64,000 nt of DNA from positions 23,420,201 through 23,484,200 of the forward strand of contig JAWZYU010000028.1 in NCBI GenBank assembly GCA_038380435.1, in the 5' to 3' direction. This DNA is from Ryuthela nishihirai (Eukaryota > Arthropoda > Arachnida > Araneae > Heptathelidae). Below are positions 1 through 11,200 of the stretch, piece after piece. The stretch's first letter is position 1. Each line of letters opens with the position of its first letter. The notes beneath the pieces are model-generated. The model made no database searches. It saw only the letters and a list, made by a program, of their open reading frames with translations, and was not told the DNA's origin. A program made the position numbers and the translations under genes.

Positions 1-56
1 ATTCAGCTAGATTACATTGATGCCTTATTTTGGTGTTTCAACCTCTGTTCCAGATA
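1..56 (-). mobile_element. Downstream remainder of the split Tc1-like element
   Basis: Read on the minus strand from 56, this gives the C-terminal continuation (YLEQRLKHQNKASM) of the transposase that stops at 1211. It was separated from it by the 57-1208 insertion, and removing one TA restores the frame. The rest of this element lies outside the window. Confidence 0.7.
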
Positions 57-1208
57 CACTGAATGGGCAAATTATTATATATACCACAATAACAATGTGC
101 AAGTCACATGGGACACTGAAACTGGCAATGGCTATAAATAGAGCAGGTCTCTAGGCTTTGGAAACAGTCATGGAAAAGTAATCATGGGTAAGTAAGTTTG
201 ACTGTGGCCAGATAGTAGGTGCAAGGAAGGCTGGTTGTCCAATTACCACAATCACTAAACTGTTGGGATTTCTAAATTAGACCATCACACATATATACAA
301 GACTACATGAAATATGACAAACTTCCAACCAGCAGGAGAAGTGTGGGATGTAAATGTGCAATTGACTCTTGAGGTGAGTGCAGACTGTCCCACATCATTA
401 CAAGGAATTGCAAGACAATCATGGAGCAGATAATGTCAGAAATGAATGAGGGAGTGTCCACAAGCTTATGTGCAAAGACCATTGTACCATGAAAAAAATA
501 GGTTATGGCAGTCGAAGTCCACATCATGCTCCCTTGTTGACTGTAAGGCACCAAAAGATTAGGCTGCAGTTAGCAAAGCTCTACCACAACTGGAGTATGA
601 AGGACTGGAAACGCATCATCTGGCCTGATGAATCGTGGTTTCAACTCTAGCATCCGATGGGAGGGTTCATATGTGACATAAACCATACAAAGTGATGGAC
701 CCAGCTTGCCAAATTGGGTCCTTGCAGGCAGGTGGGGCAGTGTAACAGTTTGGGTGCATTTACACGGGTTTCCTTGGGGCCCCACATACTTGTCGAGACC
801 TCCATCACTAGGTATGTGAACATCCACCCTGACCATCTGCATTCGCTCATAATGACCATCTTTCACAACAGGACAATACCACACTGCATACTTCCCAAGT
901 GGCGACCAATTAGCTCCAGGAGCATTCAAGCGAGTTTACCATACTTGAATGGCCCCCTTGATCACCAGACTTTAACCCCATTGAAAATTTCTGAAAAGGA
1001 TTAGAAAGATCCATTTGAGCTCACCAACCCCCACTGGAATAGGAGATGCTCCAAGACAGGCGATCCTTGCTTCATGGGTGGCAATACCACATCTGTGTTT
1101 TCAACACTTCATTGAGTCTTTACCAAGATGTCTGGCTGCTGTTGTAAGGACAAAAGGTGGAGCAATAGGTTATAAGATAGGTGTATATAATAATTTGTCC
1201 ATTCAGTT
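57..1208 (+). mobile_element. Tc1-like transposon, degenerate, nested in another Tc1-like element
   Basis: Imperfect terminal inverted repeats of about 28 bp (CACTGAATGGGCAAATTATT at the left, its near-complement at 1181-1208) are flanked by TA at 55-56 and 1209-1210. The 1152-bp length is about normal for Tc1. Plus-strand transposase pieces read MGKVSKFDCGQIVGARKAG near 184, then DWKRIIWPDESWF near 604, then a C-terminal part to about 1160. Stops and shifts break the frame, so it is dead. It sits inside the element at 1211-2190. Confidence 0.85.
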
Positions 1209-1210
1209 TA

Positions 1211-2190
1211 GTCCTAAAGATTTTTAATGGGATTTACATCCAGTGCCTTTCAAGGCCAGTCAAGGTGTCCCAAAGTTACCTCATGCTTGCCACAAACAAT
1301 TTTGGCCTTTAACTGCCTGCAGTTGTCATTCTGGAAAACCAAAGTGTCTATGTTGTGAAAACCAAAGTGTCTATGTTGTGTTCATCCTTCAAATGAAGCA
1401 TAAAAGGCAACACCTGGTCATCAGAATCTGTATATACCTTCCCGATTTAAATGGGTAGATACCTCAACTAATGGGCCTACTTCATGCTAGGTAAAGCATT
1501 CTCCACAACATTGCAGAAACACCTCCATCCTTGGTTTGTATCATTGGAATACAGACAGAAGCGCAACTCATCTGACCAGATAATGGTTTTCCAGTTGTCT
1601 GTAGTCCATTGTCTACAGCACCTAACCCATTGCAACCAAGCTGCTTTGTGTGCAGTTGTTAGCATGGGTCTCTTTTGAGGTACTCTGCTACAAATACACA
1701 TGGAATGCAGTTCTCTTTGCAATGTTCTTTCTGAAATAGGCTGATGTGATCCTTCATTGACTGTTTGTAGCAATTCCTGTCTGGTTTGAAATCTGTAATC
1801 ACTAGTCACGATACTTATTGGCAGTCCCTGTCCATGAGCACCGACTTGCAGCTGCAGTAACATTTATGAATAGCAGTCAAATTGGATATACACCACTGTT
1901 TAAACAATTGTTGAATTGTTCATTTCAAAACACCAGCATTTTCAGCTACTTCCTTCACACTCTTTTGCCACTCCGCCATGTCTTCTGACCCATGATTCAT
2001 AGCAGGAACAATGTGTAACCAGTACTCCACTTGGACTGATGATACTACAGAACACATTGAAGGTCACGTGTCGCTATATGGTGCTGCATTACTACAGGTG
2101 CAGTATCTACTGATGTATCAATTCAACGCTACCATCTATGGTGGGGATGACTATTTTTTTGTCCGGTATGCTTATTTGTTTATGTGTTCA
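1211..2190 (-). mobile_element. Tc1-like transposon, degenerate, interrupted at its C-terminal end
   Basis: Minus-strand transposase remnant. An N-terminal piece (MNHGSEDMAEWQKSVKEVAE) starts near 2003. A 128-codon open piece at 1477-1863 contains the HTH-to-catalytic linker and WTTDNWKTIIWSDELRF, the first catalytic Asp region. The C-terminal LDWP..ALDVNPIKNL lies near 1215-1260 with a TAG where Tc1 proteins have Trp. The remainder of the C-terminus continues at 56-1. A 22-bp direct duplication (AACCAAAGTGTCTATGTTGT twice, 1340-1380) is a later lesion. Confidence 0.8.
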
Positions 2191-2194
2191 TAAA

Positions 2195-3436
2195 CTGCTC
2201 CTTAAATAGATTATGGATCCGAATTGTTCTGAATGTTGCTGTTATCATCTGTCAAATAATCTTGCAATGTTCTCAAAACATATTAATTTCTATGATTAGT
2301 GGATGTAGCATCATTGAGAAAATTTGCTTCACATTTTATTAGCTGTTTGATTTTAATTTTTTTTTACTCTACTAGTTCTAAAATTATTTTTTATTGTTCC
2401 TAAAATACAAATTGCAATTAAAAAGAATTTTTTTTTTCAAATCAGTAACTACATATAGTGGTAGAGGCAAGGGGGATAATAATAATAGGAAATTTTATTT
2501 TTAGGAAATTATAGTTACACAAATATATACTCTCAAAACGAGTAACAAAATTCTTCTAATTCACCACCACCCTTTTAGAAATTCCAGTCTCGTACCATAT
2601 CCAAAATGAAACTACAAATTTGTTGCAATTTCAGTGGACAAAAGTACTTCGTAAACTTCAATTTTTAACAGGTAGGTCTAATTTCAGCGATACAGTAATC
2701 CATGGGCTAGCATTTTATTTAACATTGTTTTGCCTTAATATCCCTCTCTACATATTATCATTGGTTTAGAACAGAAAATGATCCACACACATATCTCTCT
2801 AGGGATCTGATGTTCAGTCAATCAACATTGGTTCATCATTTTGGTCCGGAAAAAGTGTTCTGGATTTATTTGGAATCTATTTTAAACTAGAGCGAATCTC
2901 TTTTTTTCACCCAGATTAGAGGGACCACCAAGATTAATGCATATAAATCATGTGAAAAATAAAATTAAGGCTATCATTATTAATCTTTTCATTAGAGCTG
3001 GGAATGTAATATTTTTAATTGAAACTTCTGCATAATAACACTGAGTAGCATGCGAGAGTTGCTAAAACAGCAACAATTGGTTTAGCATGGTAATTAGAGT
3101 TAAATGCTGCATTTTATGATCTTTTCTCTCTAATTTGGTGAATAGGCAACAAGAGAACTTTGTAAGCAGGCTGCAACCTTAGATGGTCCAGAGATCTGAA
3201 ATATCTAATTTTGATTATGCTGATGATTTCTCTTGTAAATAATCCTGAGAAACTTTTTAATTAGAATTGTTGATGGGACTATCAATGGGGTAGATAAGTA
3301 AAAAAAAAACCATAAGATAATACATTGTGTGACTTCCGGTGAAACCCCTCATGGAAATTCAAAGCTGAACAATGCATAGTTATGGGTTTTAGTAATAGAA
3401 AGAAAAACACCATTCTATGCTTACAGGTAAGAGTGT
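2195..3436. other. Non-coding AT-rich stretch
   Basis: I see no exon, transposase or repeat that I can name here; only A/T runs (near 2350 and 3300). Confidence 0.5.
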
Positions 3437-3469
3437 ATGGTTAGTACTGTTTGGGTAGAACAACAATGC

Positions 3470-3776
3470 ATAACTGGTGAAGGCTGGGGGAAGGGGACCC
3501 ACTGGACAGCTGTTAGGAGACATGACTGCCTCCCTTCAAAACCATTCAGCATGTTCTTTAGAATGCACAGGCTGCGGCTCACTTGCACACATAACGATGG
3601 CTTAACATCCCATCCAATTTTGGCAGTCTTACCAAATCCAACTGTGTCTCCTTTCTCACTTAGGGCAGAGTGGGGATTGTTGGAGATAATTCAATGTTGG
3701 TACATGAACCTGAGAATTGCAAATCAGAAGCCTGCATGCTACTGACTGAGCTGAATCTGCACCCCCCCCCCCCCAC
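3470..3776 (-). mobile_element. SINE family A, old diverged copy
   Basis: It follows the family A order read on the plus strand (GGGGACCCACTGG.., CATGTTCTTTA, GGCTTAACATCCCATCC, then the complement of the tRNA-like head, GCATGCTACTGACTGAGC), with many changes. The head-proximal end runs into a poly-C tract at 3759-3773. Confidence 0.75.
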
Positions 3777-3867
3777 TTTATATCTAAAGGATGAACAACT
3801 ATTTAGAAGATAAACTATTATTAGTTGGATAAGATAAACTTGTGGTCTCCAATACTCATATGTATAT

Positions 3868-4856
3868 AGCACTTAATACCATGATAGCTTCAACCCTTTC
3901 CTCAAACTTCTTTTCATAAAAATATTTCATAATACTAGTACTAATGTAATGGAAAGGGATACAACCTGGTTGATCCTTGGATGAACAGTACTTGGTCCTC
4001 CTACTTAATGGTGTGTTGGGGGGTGGGTGGGTGATGTAATCATCCTGCAGTGTCCTCAAATGGCTATCTGGTAGTACTGTTTTCAACCAGTTCATAGTTC
4101 ATTCCATAGCCACTTTAATTATGATCATTATACTCCTTTGTTGTTTTCAAGTACACTGAGGTTATATTTTTCACAAAGCATCAAACCACACATAAAACAT
4201 TAAGATAATGTGCACAAATTTAAAACATTAAAAAACAAATGTGCATTTAAGAATTTCAGTTAAAATTTATATAACTTTTAAAACTTTTAAAACATGTTGG
4301 CAAGGAATTTTTTAAGTTATATAAATTTCAATTGAAATTCTTAAATGCACATTTGTTTCTAATGTGTGTTTGCATATATATTATTTTAAATACACATTAT
4401 TTTAACATTTTATGTGTTGTGCTTTGTGAAACAATATAACCTTGGTGCACTTGGAAAACAAAGGAGTACAGTGAACAGAACTGAAGCAGCCATGGAATGA
4501 AATGGTTAAAAACAGTGCCACCAGATAGCCATTTGAGGACACTGCAGGGTGATTACATCAGAAATCACGTAAGAGAGATACAGTAATTATGCATGAGGAT
4601 GTTCCATGCTGCAGGCAGGGAGGTTACATCAGTATTGTATAACTTTTCTTTGTGTAAATTGGGTAGATTATGTTGTAATATTGCTTTCGATAGGGCTGTA
4701 TGTCCCTCCACACACACAATCAAGTAAGAGGACCAAGTACAGTTCATCCAAGGATCAAGTAGGTTGTATCCCTTTCCATCATGTAAGTCCTATTATTGTG
4801 AAAAGAACTTCAGGGAAAGGGTTGAAGCTATTGCAGTATTAACAGAGTTATGTGCT
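3868..4856. repeat. Long inverted repeat (fold-back element)
   Basis: The left arm (about 3868-4270) and right arm (about 4300-4856) are imperfect reverse complements around a centre near 4290. For example, AGCTTCAACCCTTTCC at 3888 pairs with GGAAAGGGTTGAAGCT near 4815; TCCTTGGATGAACAGTACTT at 3976 pairs with AAGTACAGTTCATCCAAGGA near 4736; CAAATGGCTATCTGG at 4056 pairs with CCAGATAGCCATTTG near 4522. The right arm carries about 145 extra bases (4561-4705). No protein coding is seen. It could be a fold-back transposon or a tail-to-tail duplication. Confidence 0.85.
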
Positions 4857-4920
4857 TATACCCATAACTGTGTTAACAGAGTTATGTGCTTATACCCATA
4901 ACTTATGTGCTTATACCCTA
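4838..4920 (+). repeat. Short tandem repeat, about 33-bp unit
   Basis: AACAGAGTTATGTGCTTATA followed by CCCATAACT is repeated about two and a half times, immediately beyond the right arm of the long inverted repeat. Confidence 0.85.
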
Positions 4921-5520
4921 CTGCCTATAAGCAATGTTAAATTTCTCATTTTTTACCCTTCAATAGCTTATTGATGATGAATGTGCTTTTTTTTCTTATG
5001 AACAAGCTATTGCCAAGCAATGCATATAATTTGTGCTCTTTACCAGTCAACTTTCCTCAAAGCTGCTGTTAGCAGAAGCATTTACTCACTGGACTACTAT
5101 TTGTCAATTCAAGTCCTCCTGCTGACAGTAGTAGCTCTGAAGAAAGCTGATTGATAAGGATCATGAGTAATATACATCAAATGGCACACAACGGAAGCAT
5201 CCTGTGTCAAAGAAAAGAATGTATGTTCATCACTAATAAGTTAATCAAGAAACAGGAAATCAAACATTAGTTACTAGCAGTCATTGCTTCGTTAATGTTT
5301 TTCTGTTAATGTAGAAATTTTTCTTATATCATCAGCAAGGTGGAATTCAAGATCTTCTGATTAAATGTTGAGTGCTCTTACCTGTAGAGTTTCCGGCTGT
5401 CAGTGAAGAGCACCTAATATGTTACCAAAGGTCTTGAATCCCCACCTTGCTTTTCTGCTTTTCTTTTACTTTTTGCTAGTTAAAAAGTTGTTCTTATGTC
5501 AACAAAAGCAATACCAACAC
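4921..5520. other. Non-coding stretch
   Basis: No exon or element recognised. In particular, the missing 3' exon of the sorting nexin was looked for here and not found. Confidence 0.5.
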
Positions 5521-5532
5521 ACCTAATGTATA

Positions 5533-5921
5533 GTTGGGTTGGGTTGTTTTACCTCTGAGCGGCACTTTTTTGCACACCATGGGCTAAATGGTCAGGTCAC
5601 ATGGACCCCGTAGGCTCAGAGAAGGTTGGAGGAGGGGACCCACTGGAATAGCTGTTGGGAGACAGATGGTAGTCTCCCGTCAAGGCCATCCAGAGTGTTC
5701 TTTAACGTGCACAGGGTATGGCTCTCCCACACACGGGGCCACGGCTTAACGTCCCATCCGACGGACGGCAGCCTTTCCAAGCCCATCGGTGTCCCCTACT
5801 GACCGTGGGAAGGGCGGGGAATTTTGCAGAGATAAATCTCAACGCTGACCCAGCTGGGACTCAAACCTGGGAACTACAGATTACGAGCCTGGCACGCTAC
5901 CGACTGAGCCACCCCCGCCCC
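5533..5921 (-). mobile_element. SINE family A, full-length, with 12-bp target-site duplication
   Basis: A 389-bp copy flanked by ACCTAATGTATA at 5521-5532 and 5922-5933. Transcript sense is minus. The tRNA-like head is at the right end, with an A-box-like TGGCTCAGTCGGTAG and a B-box GGTTTGAGTCC (GGTTCGAGTCC in other copies). The tail is GGTAAAACAACCCAAC. Target duplication plus tRNA head indicate an RNA-polymerase-III SINE mobilised by a LINE. Confidence 0.92.
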
Positions 5922-6065
5922 ACCTAATGTATATATATTAAATATCAGTTACACTGTTCAGAATTAAATTTTTGCATTCTAATAGTGTTAACTATTTTTC
6001 ATTCTTTTAACTGCTATTTTGCAATAAAGTTACATATAGTAAATCTTTTGAAAAAAAAAAATTGA

Positions 6066-6165
6066 AAATAACTGTGGCACATAAACTGACAGGCTCCTGT
6101 CAGACCTCTGTGGCAAGCAGCTGCTTGAGGGGGTATTTATTTATTATTTATTTTATAGATGGAAA
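6066..6165 (+). mobile_element. SINE family B, 5'-truncated tail
   Basis: CACATAAACTGACAGGCTCC through GCAAGCAGCTGCTTGAGGGG, then (TTTA)-rich sequence. It is the same 3' end as the copies near 18.6, 33.0 and 35.7 kb, and the tRNA-like head is absent. Confidence 0.85.
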
Positions 6166-6169
6166 TAAA

Positions 6170-6719
6170 ATAGTATGTAACTATATAGTAAGATTTTATT
6201 TTCACATATTCACAATGCATCAAAATACTCTAAATTCAACGGAAGTTGATAAACTTTGATATTTAACATTTTCAGATTACGTAAAAAAATAAGTCTAGTA
6301 TATCGTAGAAAACTTTGAATTCATATAAAACAATATGAATTGCAATAAATAATTGCTATCAGTAATTCAGAATGTAAAATAAACATTGTAATTTTGCAAT
6401 AAAACATTATAAAACATTACTGATGTTTCATAATAAATAAAGTATAACTTAGGATAACCAAACACAAAATGAAATTTTTCATTTTCCATTTACGATAGTG
6501 CAAATAAGTGTAAGTCTCCATTAGAATGAAGCACTCACATTTGGAGGAAATTATGCAACTCAATAACAAATAAATTAATTTGGCAACAAATATAAATACA
6601 TCATATATATCTAAAAATATGCAAGTATATAACAAAACAATTTACTGTTGAAGGGGGAAAACTCTTGCACACATCAATAAATTTATCTTGTAAATATAAA
6701 ATTATAAAAGCAAAATAAT
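6170..6719. other. Non-coding AT-rich stretch
   Basis: Very AT-rich; nothing recognised. Confidence 0.5.
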
Positions 6720-8138
6720 CCTTATTAGCAGTCCTAAAACAAATCATGTACATTCTCCAGATTAAGCAGCCACTTCCCGATATTCCCAATGAATTCTCTT
6801 TTATTATTAATTATTTTAAGGTCTATTGGCATTGGCAAAGCACTGAAGAATTTACTAGATAGGTAAATAAAATGCATAAATGCTGACTGGCCTTTAAAAA
6901 GGACTGCCATGTCCAATCCAATGAGCCAGGTATGCAGTAGCCAACCACTCTCAGAAGCTTGTGCACTATTGTGTTGTACCAAAGGTTGCATAACACCATC
7001 AATAGTACATCATCCAGGAAATGGGGGAGTATGCTGCATAGAAACACCAGATACATTTGTCCAGTCAATGTACTTAGCAGCAGATATGAGCCAATATGTA
7101 GTTCCCAATATTCCCACCCACACATTCATTGACCAACAGATCTGATACTGCTGTAAGGTGGATGGCATGTGGATTGTAAAGTGACCACACATGGCTGTTG
7201 TGGGATCTTCACATTGAAGATGTAGTCATGTGTGAAACACACTTCATCTGTCCACAATACTTGTTCGATTAAATGCCTATTTGCCTTCTGATGGTGCAAT
7301 AGCACTTCACAATACACAGCACAACACTGAGTTACCTAGCTGCAGACCCTGTACCATGTATTGGAATGGGTGAAAGCATCCTCATTGCAGAATTCTGTGT
7401 ATTCACATACACAGAATTCTGAAATGAGAAGGCTTTGACCTTGAGAAGGCTGAGAATATGCATGATCTGCTTGGCAGGTACGTTAGAATATATTTCTAGT
7501 GCACTCCAAGGTGCCTGCCAAACAGTTACTTGCTCTGAGTGTGCAGGAATCCTCCTCAATAGGGCTTTCTGCATTGGTAGTGTCTGCACACTGGCTATCT
7601 GATCTGTGTCATGAAGACCCTTAGCAGGAAGCACAATTCGAGTCTCAGGCTTTCCAGCCATTGGAAAATACTGGCATCAGGATGACAATGCTTGAGGGTA
7701 ATGACTGGCACACTCCCAAGCAGTGGGCAAGACATTCCCATGACACTCTAAGAGCAGGTACATGTCATACATGGTGTGATCCAAAGTGTAGATGTTACTG
7801 TGTCAGTGTATGACACCTCTTTTATACCAGCTGTGGGATGCATATCAACAGGAACATAATTTGCATATGGTAGCCACTCTTGCAGAAAATGACACTGCAG
7901 ATAATGTCATGCATTTAACAAACTCATTGATGATGTGTCTGCCAAAAAGTTCATTTGATTGTAAGCAAATGTGAAGTCATTAATATATATTAATGATATA
8001 TTATTATATGCTCAACATCCTCACTATAAGTTCTGATGCTCACACAGGCACAGTTCTTTGGGCATATATGATCCTCTCATGAAGAGGAATATCATCATAC
8101 AGAGTTTATGCAGTCATTCAAGGACACCCTATATATAG
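6720..8138 (-). mobile_element. Mariner/Tc1-superfamily transposase pseudogene
   Basis: Minus-strand pieces in order: an N-terminal region at 7332-7661, EQVLWTDEVCFTHDYIFN near 7270, then GSYLLLSTLTGQMYLVFL and LPHFLDDVLLMV near 7010-7110, and a C-terminal remnant to about 6725. The pattern (TDE.F..., ..G.Y.LLS.LTGQ.YL.FL...LP..L.DV.L) is that of a transposase type common in arthropod genomes. Frames are broken repeatedly. A likely outer end is GGACACCCTATATA near 8125-8138; the other end was not found. Confidence 0.75.
7381..7428. repeat. Near-perfect palindrome, 22-bp arms, 4-nt loop
   Basis: CTCATTGCAGAATTCTGTGT.AT pairs with AT.ACACAGAATTCTGAAATGAG around TCAC, with one mismatch. It lies in the transposase remnant and looks like a secondary inverted duplication. 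Confidence 0.9.
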
Positions 8139-8210
8139 TTATAATGAAAAGTTAAAAATTAAAGTTATATCACAATGTAATAATTAATTTCATTTAATAA
8201 TTCCCACTAC

Positions 8211-8274
8211 CTTGCTTTGCTTGTTTTGAAATGCCTTCAAATCTCTCACAAGCTTCTGTTTGTTGAGTTTCAGA
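8211..8274 (-). CDS. SNX6: SNX6 exon i: BAR helix 3 start (last exon seen)
   Basis: 64 nt. The acceptor is TTTTAAG ending at 8275 (AAG, less common than CAG). The donor is GTAGTG starting at 8210. It encodes [20 protein letters not shown], then Q and one base. It corresponds to the AETSQQLCCQKFEKISESAKQ region. The next exon should begin with the two bases finishing a Glu or similar codon; none was found between 1 and 8210. Confidence 0.9.
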
Positions 8275-11200
8275 CTTAAAATAGTAAACAAAAACACATC
8301 AGTTTAATAAAGTGATATTTGAAAGAAACAATATTTTAATGACATTTACAATTTCAAGTATGATTTCTCAAATACATATTACATAACATTTCAAAATGAA
8401 TACACAGTGATTCAAAATTTGCACAACCCATATTAGAAATTTTGGTTTATTCTTAATTTACATTTACAAATTGTTAACAATGGCTGCAAACATTGATTAA
8501 TATCCTCAAGTTTTTCATCCCTTAATAGAGAAGGTCGACCAGCATGTTTCTTGTCATGTATGCTTCCAGTCTTGTGGAATCGTACAATTAAATGTGATAT
8601 TGTAGACTTCTTGGGTACTGGAGAATCAGGAAACTGTTAATTTAAGTCAACTTGAACAGTTAAAAATGATTTGTTTGTTAAATAACGTTTGACTATGTAT
8701 ACATATTCAGCCTGGGAAAATTTCATTATGGGCTACTAGTACAATACACGTCACCAACAAAGAAATGACAGTGTGAGATCTAAACTAAACAGTTTTGCAT
8801 ATGTCAGTGAGAGCAGGGTTGCCAACATTAGAATCGGTATTTAATTCCATCCAGTTGACACAAAATAAGCATTTACATTTTGCTTTGCATGAATTTTGAA
8901 TCACTCTGCATAAGTAACAAAAAGTATTAAGTAGTTCAAATGGCTTATCTAAGTTTAGTTGATACATAAAACAGCAGAAATTAACAAAAATCAAGAAAAT
9001 ACTACTCCTCACCTATAAAAAGAAATAACTAAATTAGTATGAAGTAATTATTTCAATTCATCGAGTAGATTTACCAAAAATAGAAAACTGGTTAAATGCT
9101 TCATTAAAGAAACAATGCAAGACGAATCCTTTTAGTTATGATTACATCTGGAGCAAATTTATAATAATAACTGGAAGAATTTTGCATCTTTCAAAACATC
9201 ACTTTTTTTTATTTGCGACATATAGGACAGAAGAATCCTAGAAGCTACTCCTAGCTTTTACAGGCCTTCTCATACAAGGACATGCCCTACTACGACCAAA
9301 GTCACTGCCGACCACTGCCTTAGTTAGAGCCAACACAACACACAAAGTTTGCCCTGCTGGAACAGTCGCTAGCTGCCTAACCACTATGCCAGTTAAGGCT
9401 AAACAAACTTTACAATGGAGGTTAGCATGATTTTCAATCAATACTATAAAACTACATAACAAATCAGGAAAAATAATGGGAAGACAAGAACTATTTCACT
9501 ATCACCTCTTTGGTTTAAGCTGAAAAACACACATAAATAGAAAGTTTTGTTGATCAAGAGAGTATTAATTACATACAACCTTAAGTTACTTTCAACAAAG
9601 ATTCAGTGAAACAATAAATGCTGATTCACTGCTAACATATTATCAGAATCAAACACACAAAAAAAATGGCTAGACTTCTGGCACCCAGCCAGACAAAATT
9701 GTTCTATAAACAAGTCTATCATTACAAATAACAGCTGTTGCATTTCACTACTCTAAGTCAATTTTTAAAAAGATCTGTTAAACATTGTCATCTTATTTTC
9801 GTGCACACCTCCTCAGGCTTTTAGGAACACTGCTAATAACACAATTTGTCAATCTTTAGTTTTGCATGCAAGTAATGTGACTAAACTGACAAAATCCCTC
9901 CCTATGCATGATGCAGCTTAACACTTCCAGTGTCCACATCATCTGTATATGTTCGGAGAATCTGAATTGATAGGCCAAGGATGTATGTATCTGTTTTTAG
10001 AACAACAAAAAAATATATATTTTTGAAAAATAAAAATTGCATTTGTAATTTTATATATATATATCTTATAAAAATATATAATTCAGGCTTCAAAAATAAT
10101 ATTTTGTTTTTCAATTTGATGCATATTTTATTAAACTAGAAAATAAATAATTTTACAAAGCCATCTGATTGCCATTTCTTAGAAGCACTAAATAGTATTG
10201 CTGATTTGCTTGTTGGCATTCCTATTTGAAGCAACCTTCCAATTGAAGCTCACAAGTTTGATTTGAACTATTATCAACAAATTTTTCCTTAAATTTTCGA
10301 AAATCTCCTAAAAATTAACAAAAAAAACTGGAATTTTGTAAAAATGATAGATTTTGGAAGTAATTACAAAATACATATAGTCATTTTTTTTTCCGTTTCA
10401 CACTCTTTTCTGTCATAAACCTATTTCAGTATTCCCAAATTATTTTTTATCATTTTCCCCAGCATTCTATGCATCTTTCCTGCTCTTAAAATCGAAACTG
10501 GAAGTAAACACATCCTTCTTAGAAATTCCGGTTGCAGCTGCATTTAATTAGTTATACTTCATTGAGGCAAACAAGATGCAGATGACTGATACATGATATC
10601 TCCATTGTTCTGTGTGCTGTGTTTTTTTTTTCAGTTTTGGTCCAGCATATTGGATACTCTTTGTCAAATTAGTATTTTTTTTTATATTTAAACCTTAGTT
10701 AGTTTTCATTTCAGTAGATTTATTTTTGGAAATTAGCCATCTTTTGGGCGATCGATAAGTATTGATCTTTTCATAGTTATGTTATATCGAATGACTGGCC
10801 TACAACATGTCGATGTGGATATTTTAACATCGCATTAGGCTATATGTTAATTTTTATTTTATTATTTATTACATTTCCAGTAAAACTTTGATAACATTAT
10901 CATTTTCTGAAAATAAATGAGGTCTTGGATATGAAAGCAAATTCATTTCTGCATATTTACTTCCATTAGTTAGCGGTCTTCAATCAGCTGATTTATCATC
11001 TTTACAAGTTATACTAGATCAGAGGTCGGCTTAAAAGTTGTTGAGGATATTTTATTTAACATCCCATTAGGTTATATGTAATTTTTCTTTTATTATTTCT
11101 TGTTTTTTTAATAAAAAACCTTGAGCTTGTACCATTTTCTGAAATTGAATGTCTTGAATAGGGAAGTAAAATAGACTTCCTTCCTACGGAAATCGGACAT

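Noticed and set aside
5718..5927. Open frame [16 protein letters not shown]..., repeated at 14915, 29354 and 51096
   Set aside because: Another frame through SINE A; not coding.
1..8210. Searched for the missing last exons of the sorting nexin
   Set aside because: No stretch on the minus strand gave the expected FK.RRV..F.K.L or ELELKHAK pattern; they probably lie left of the window.
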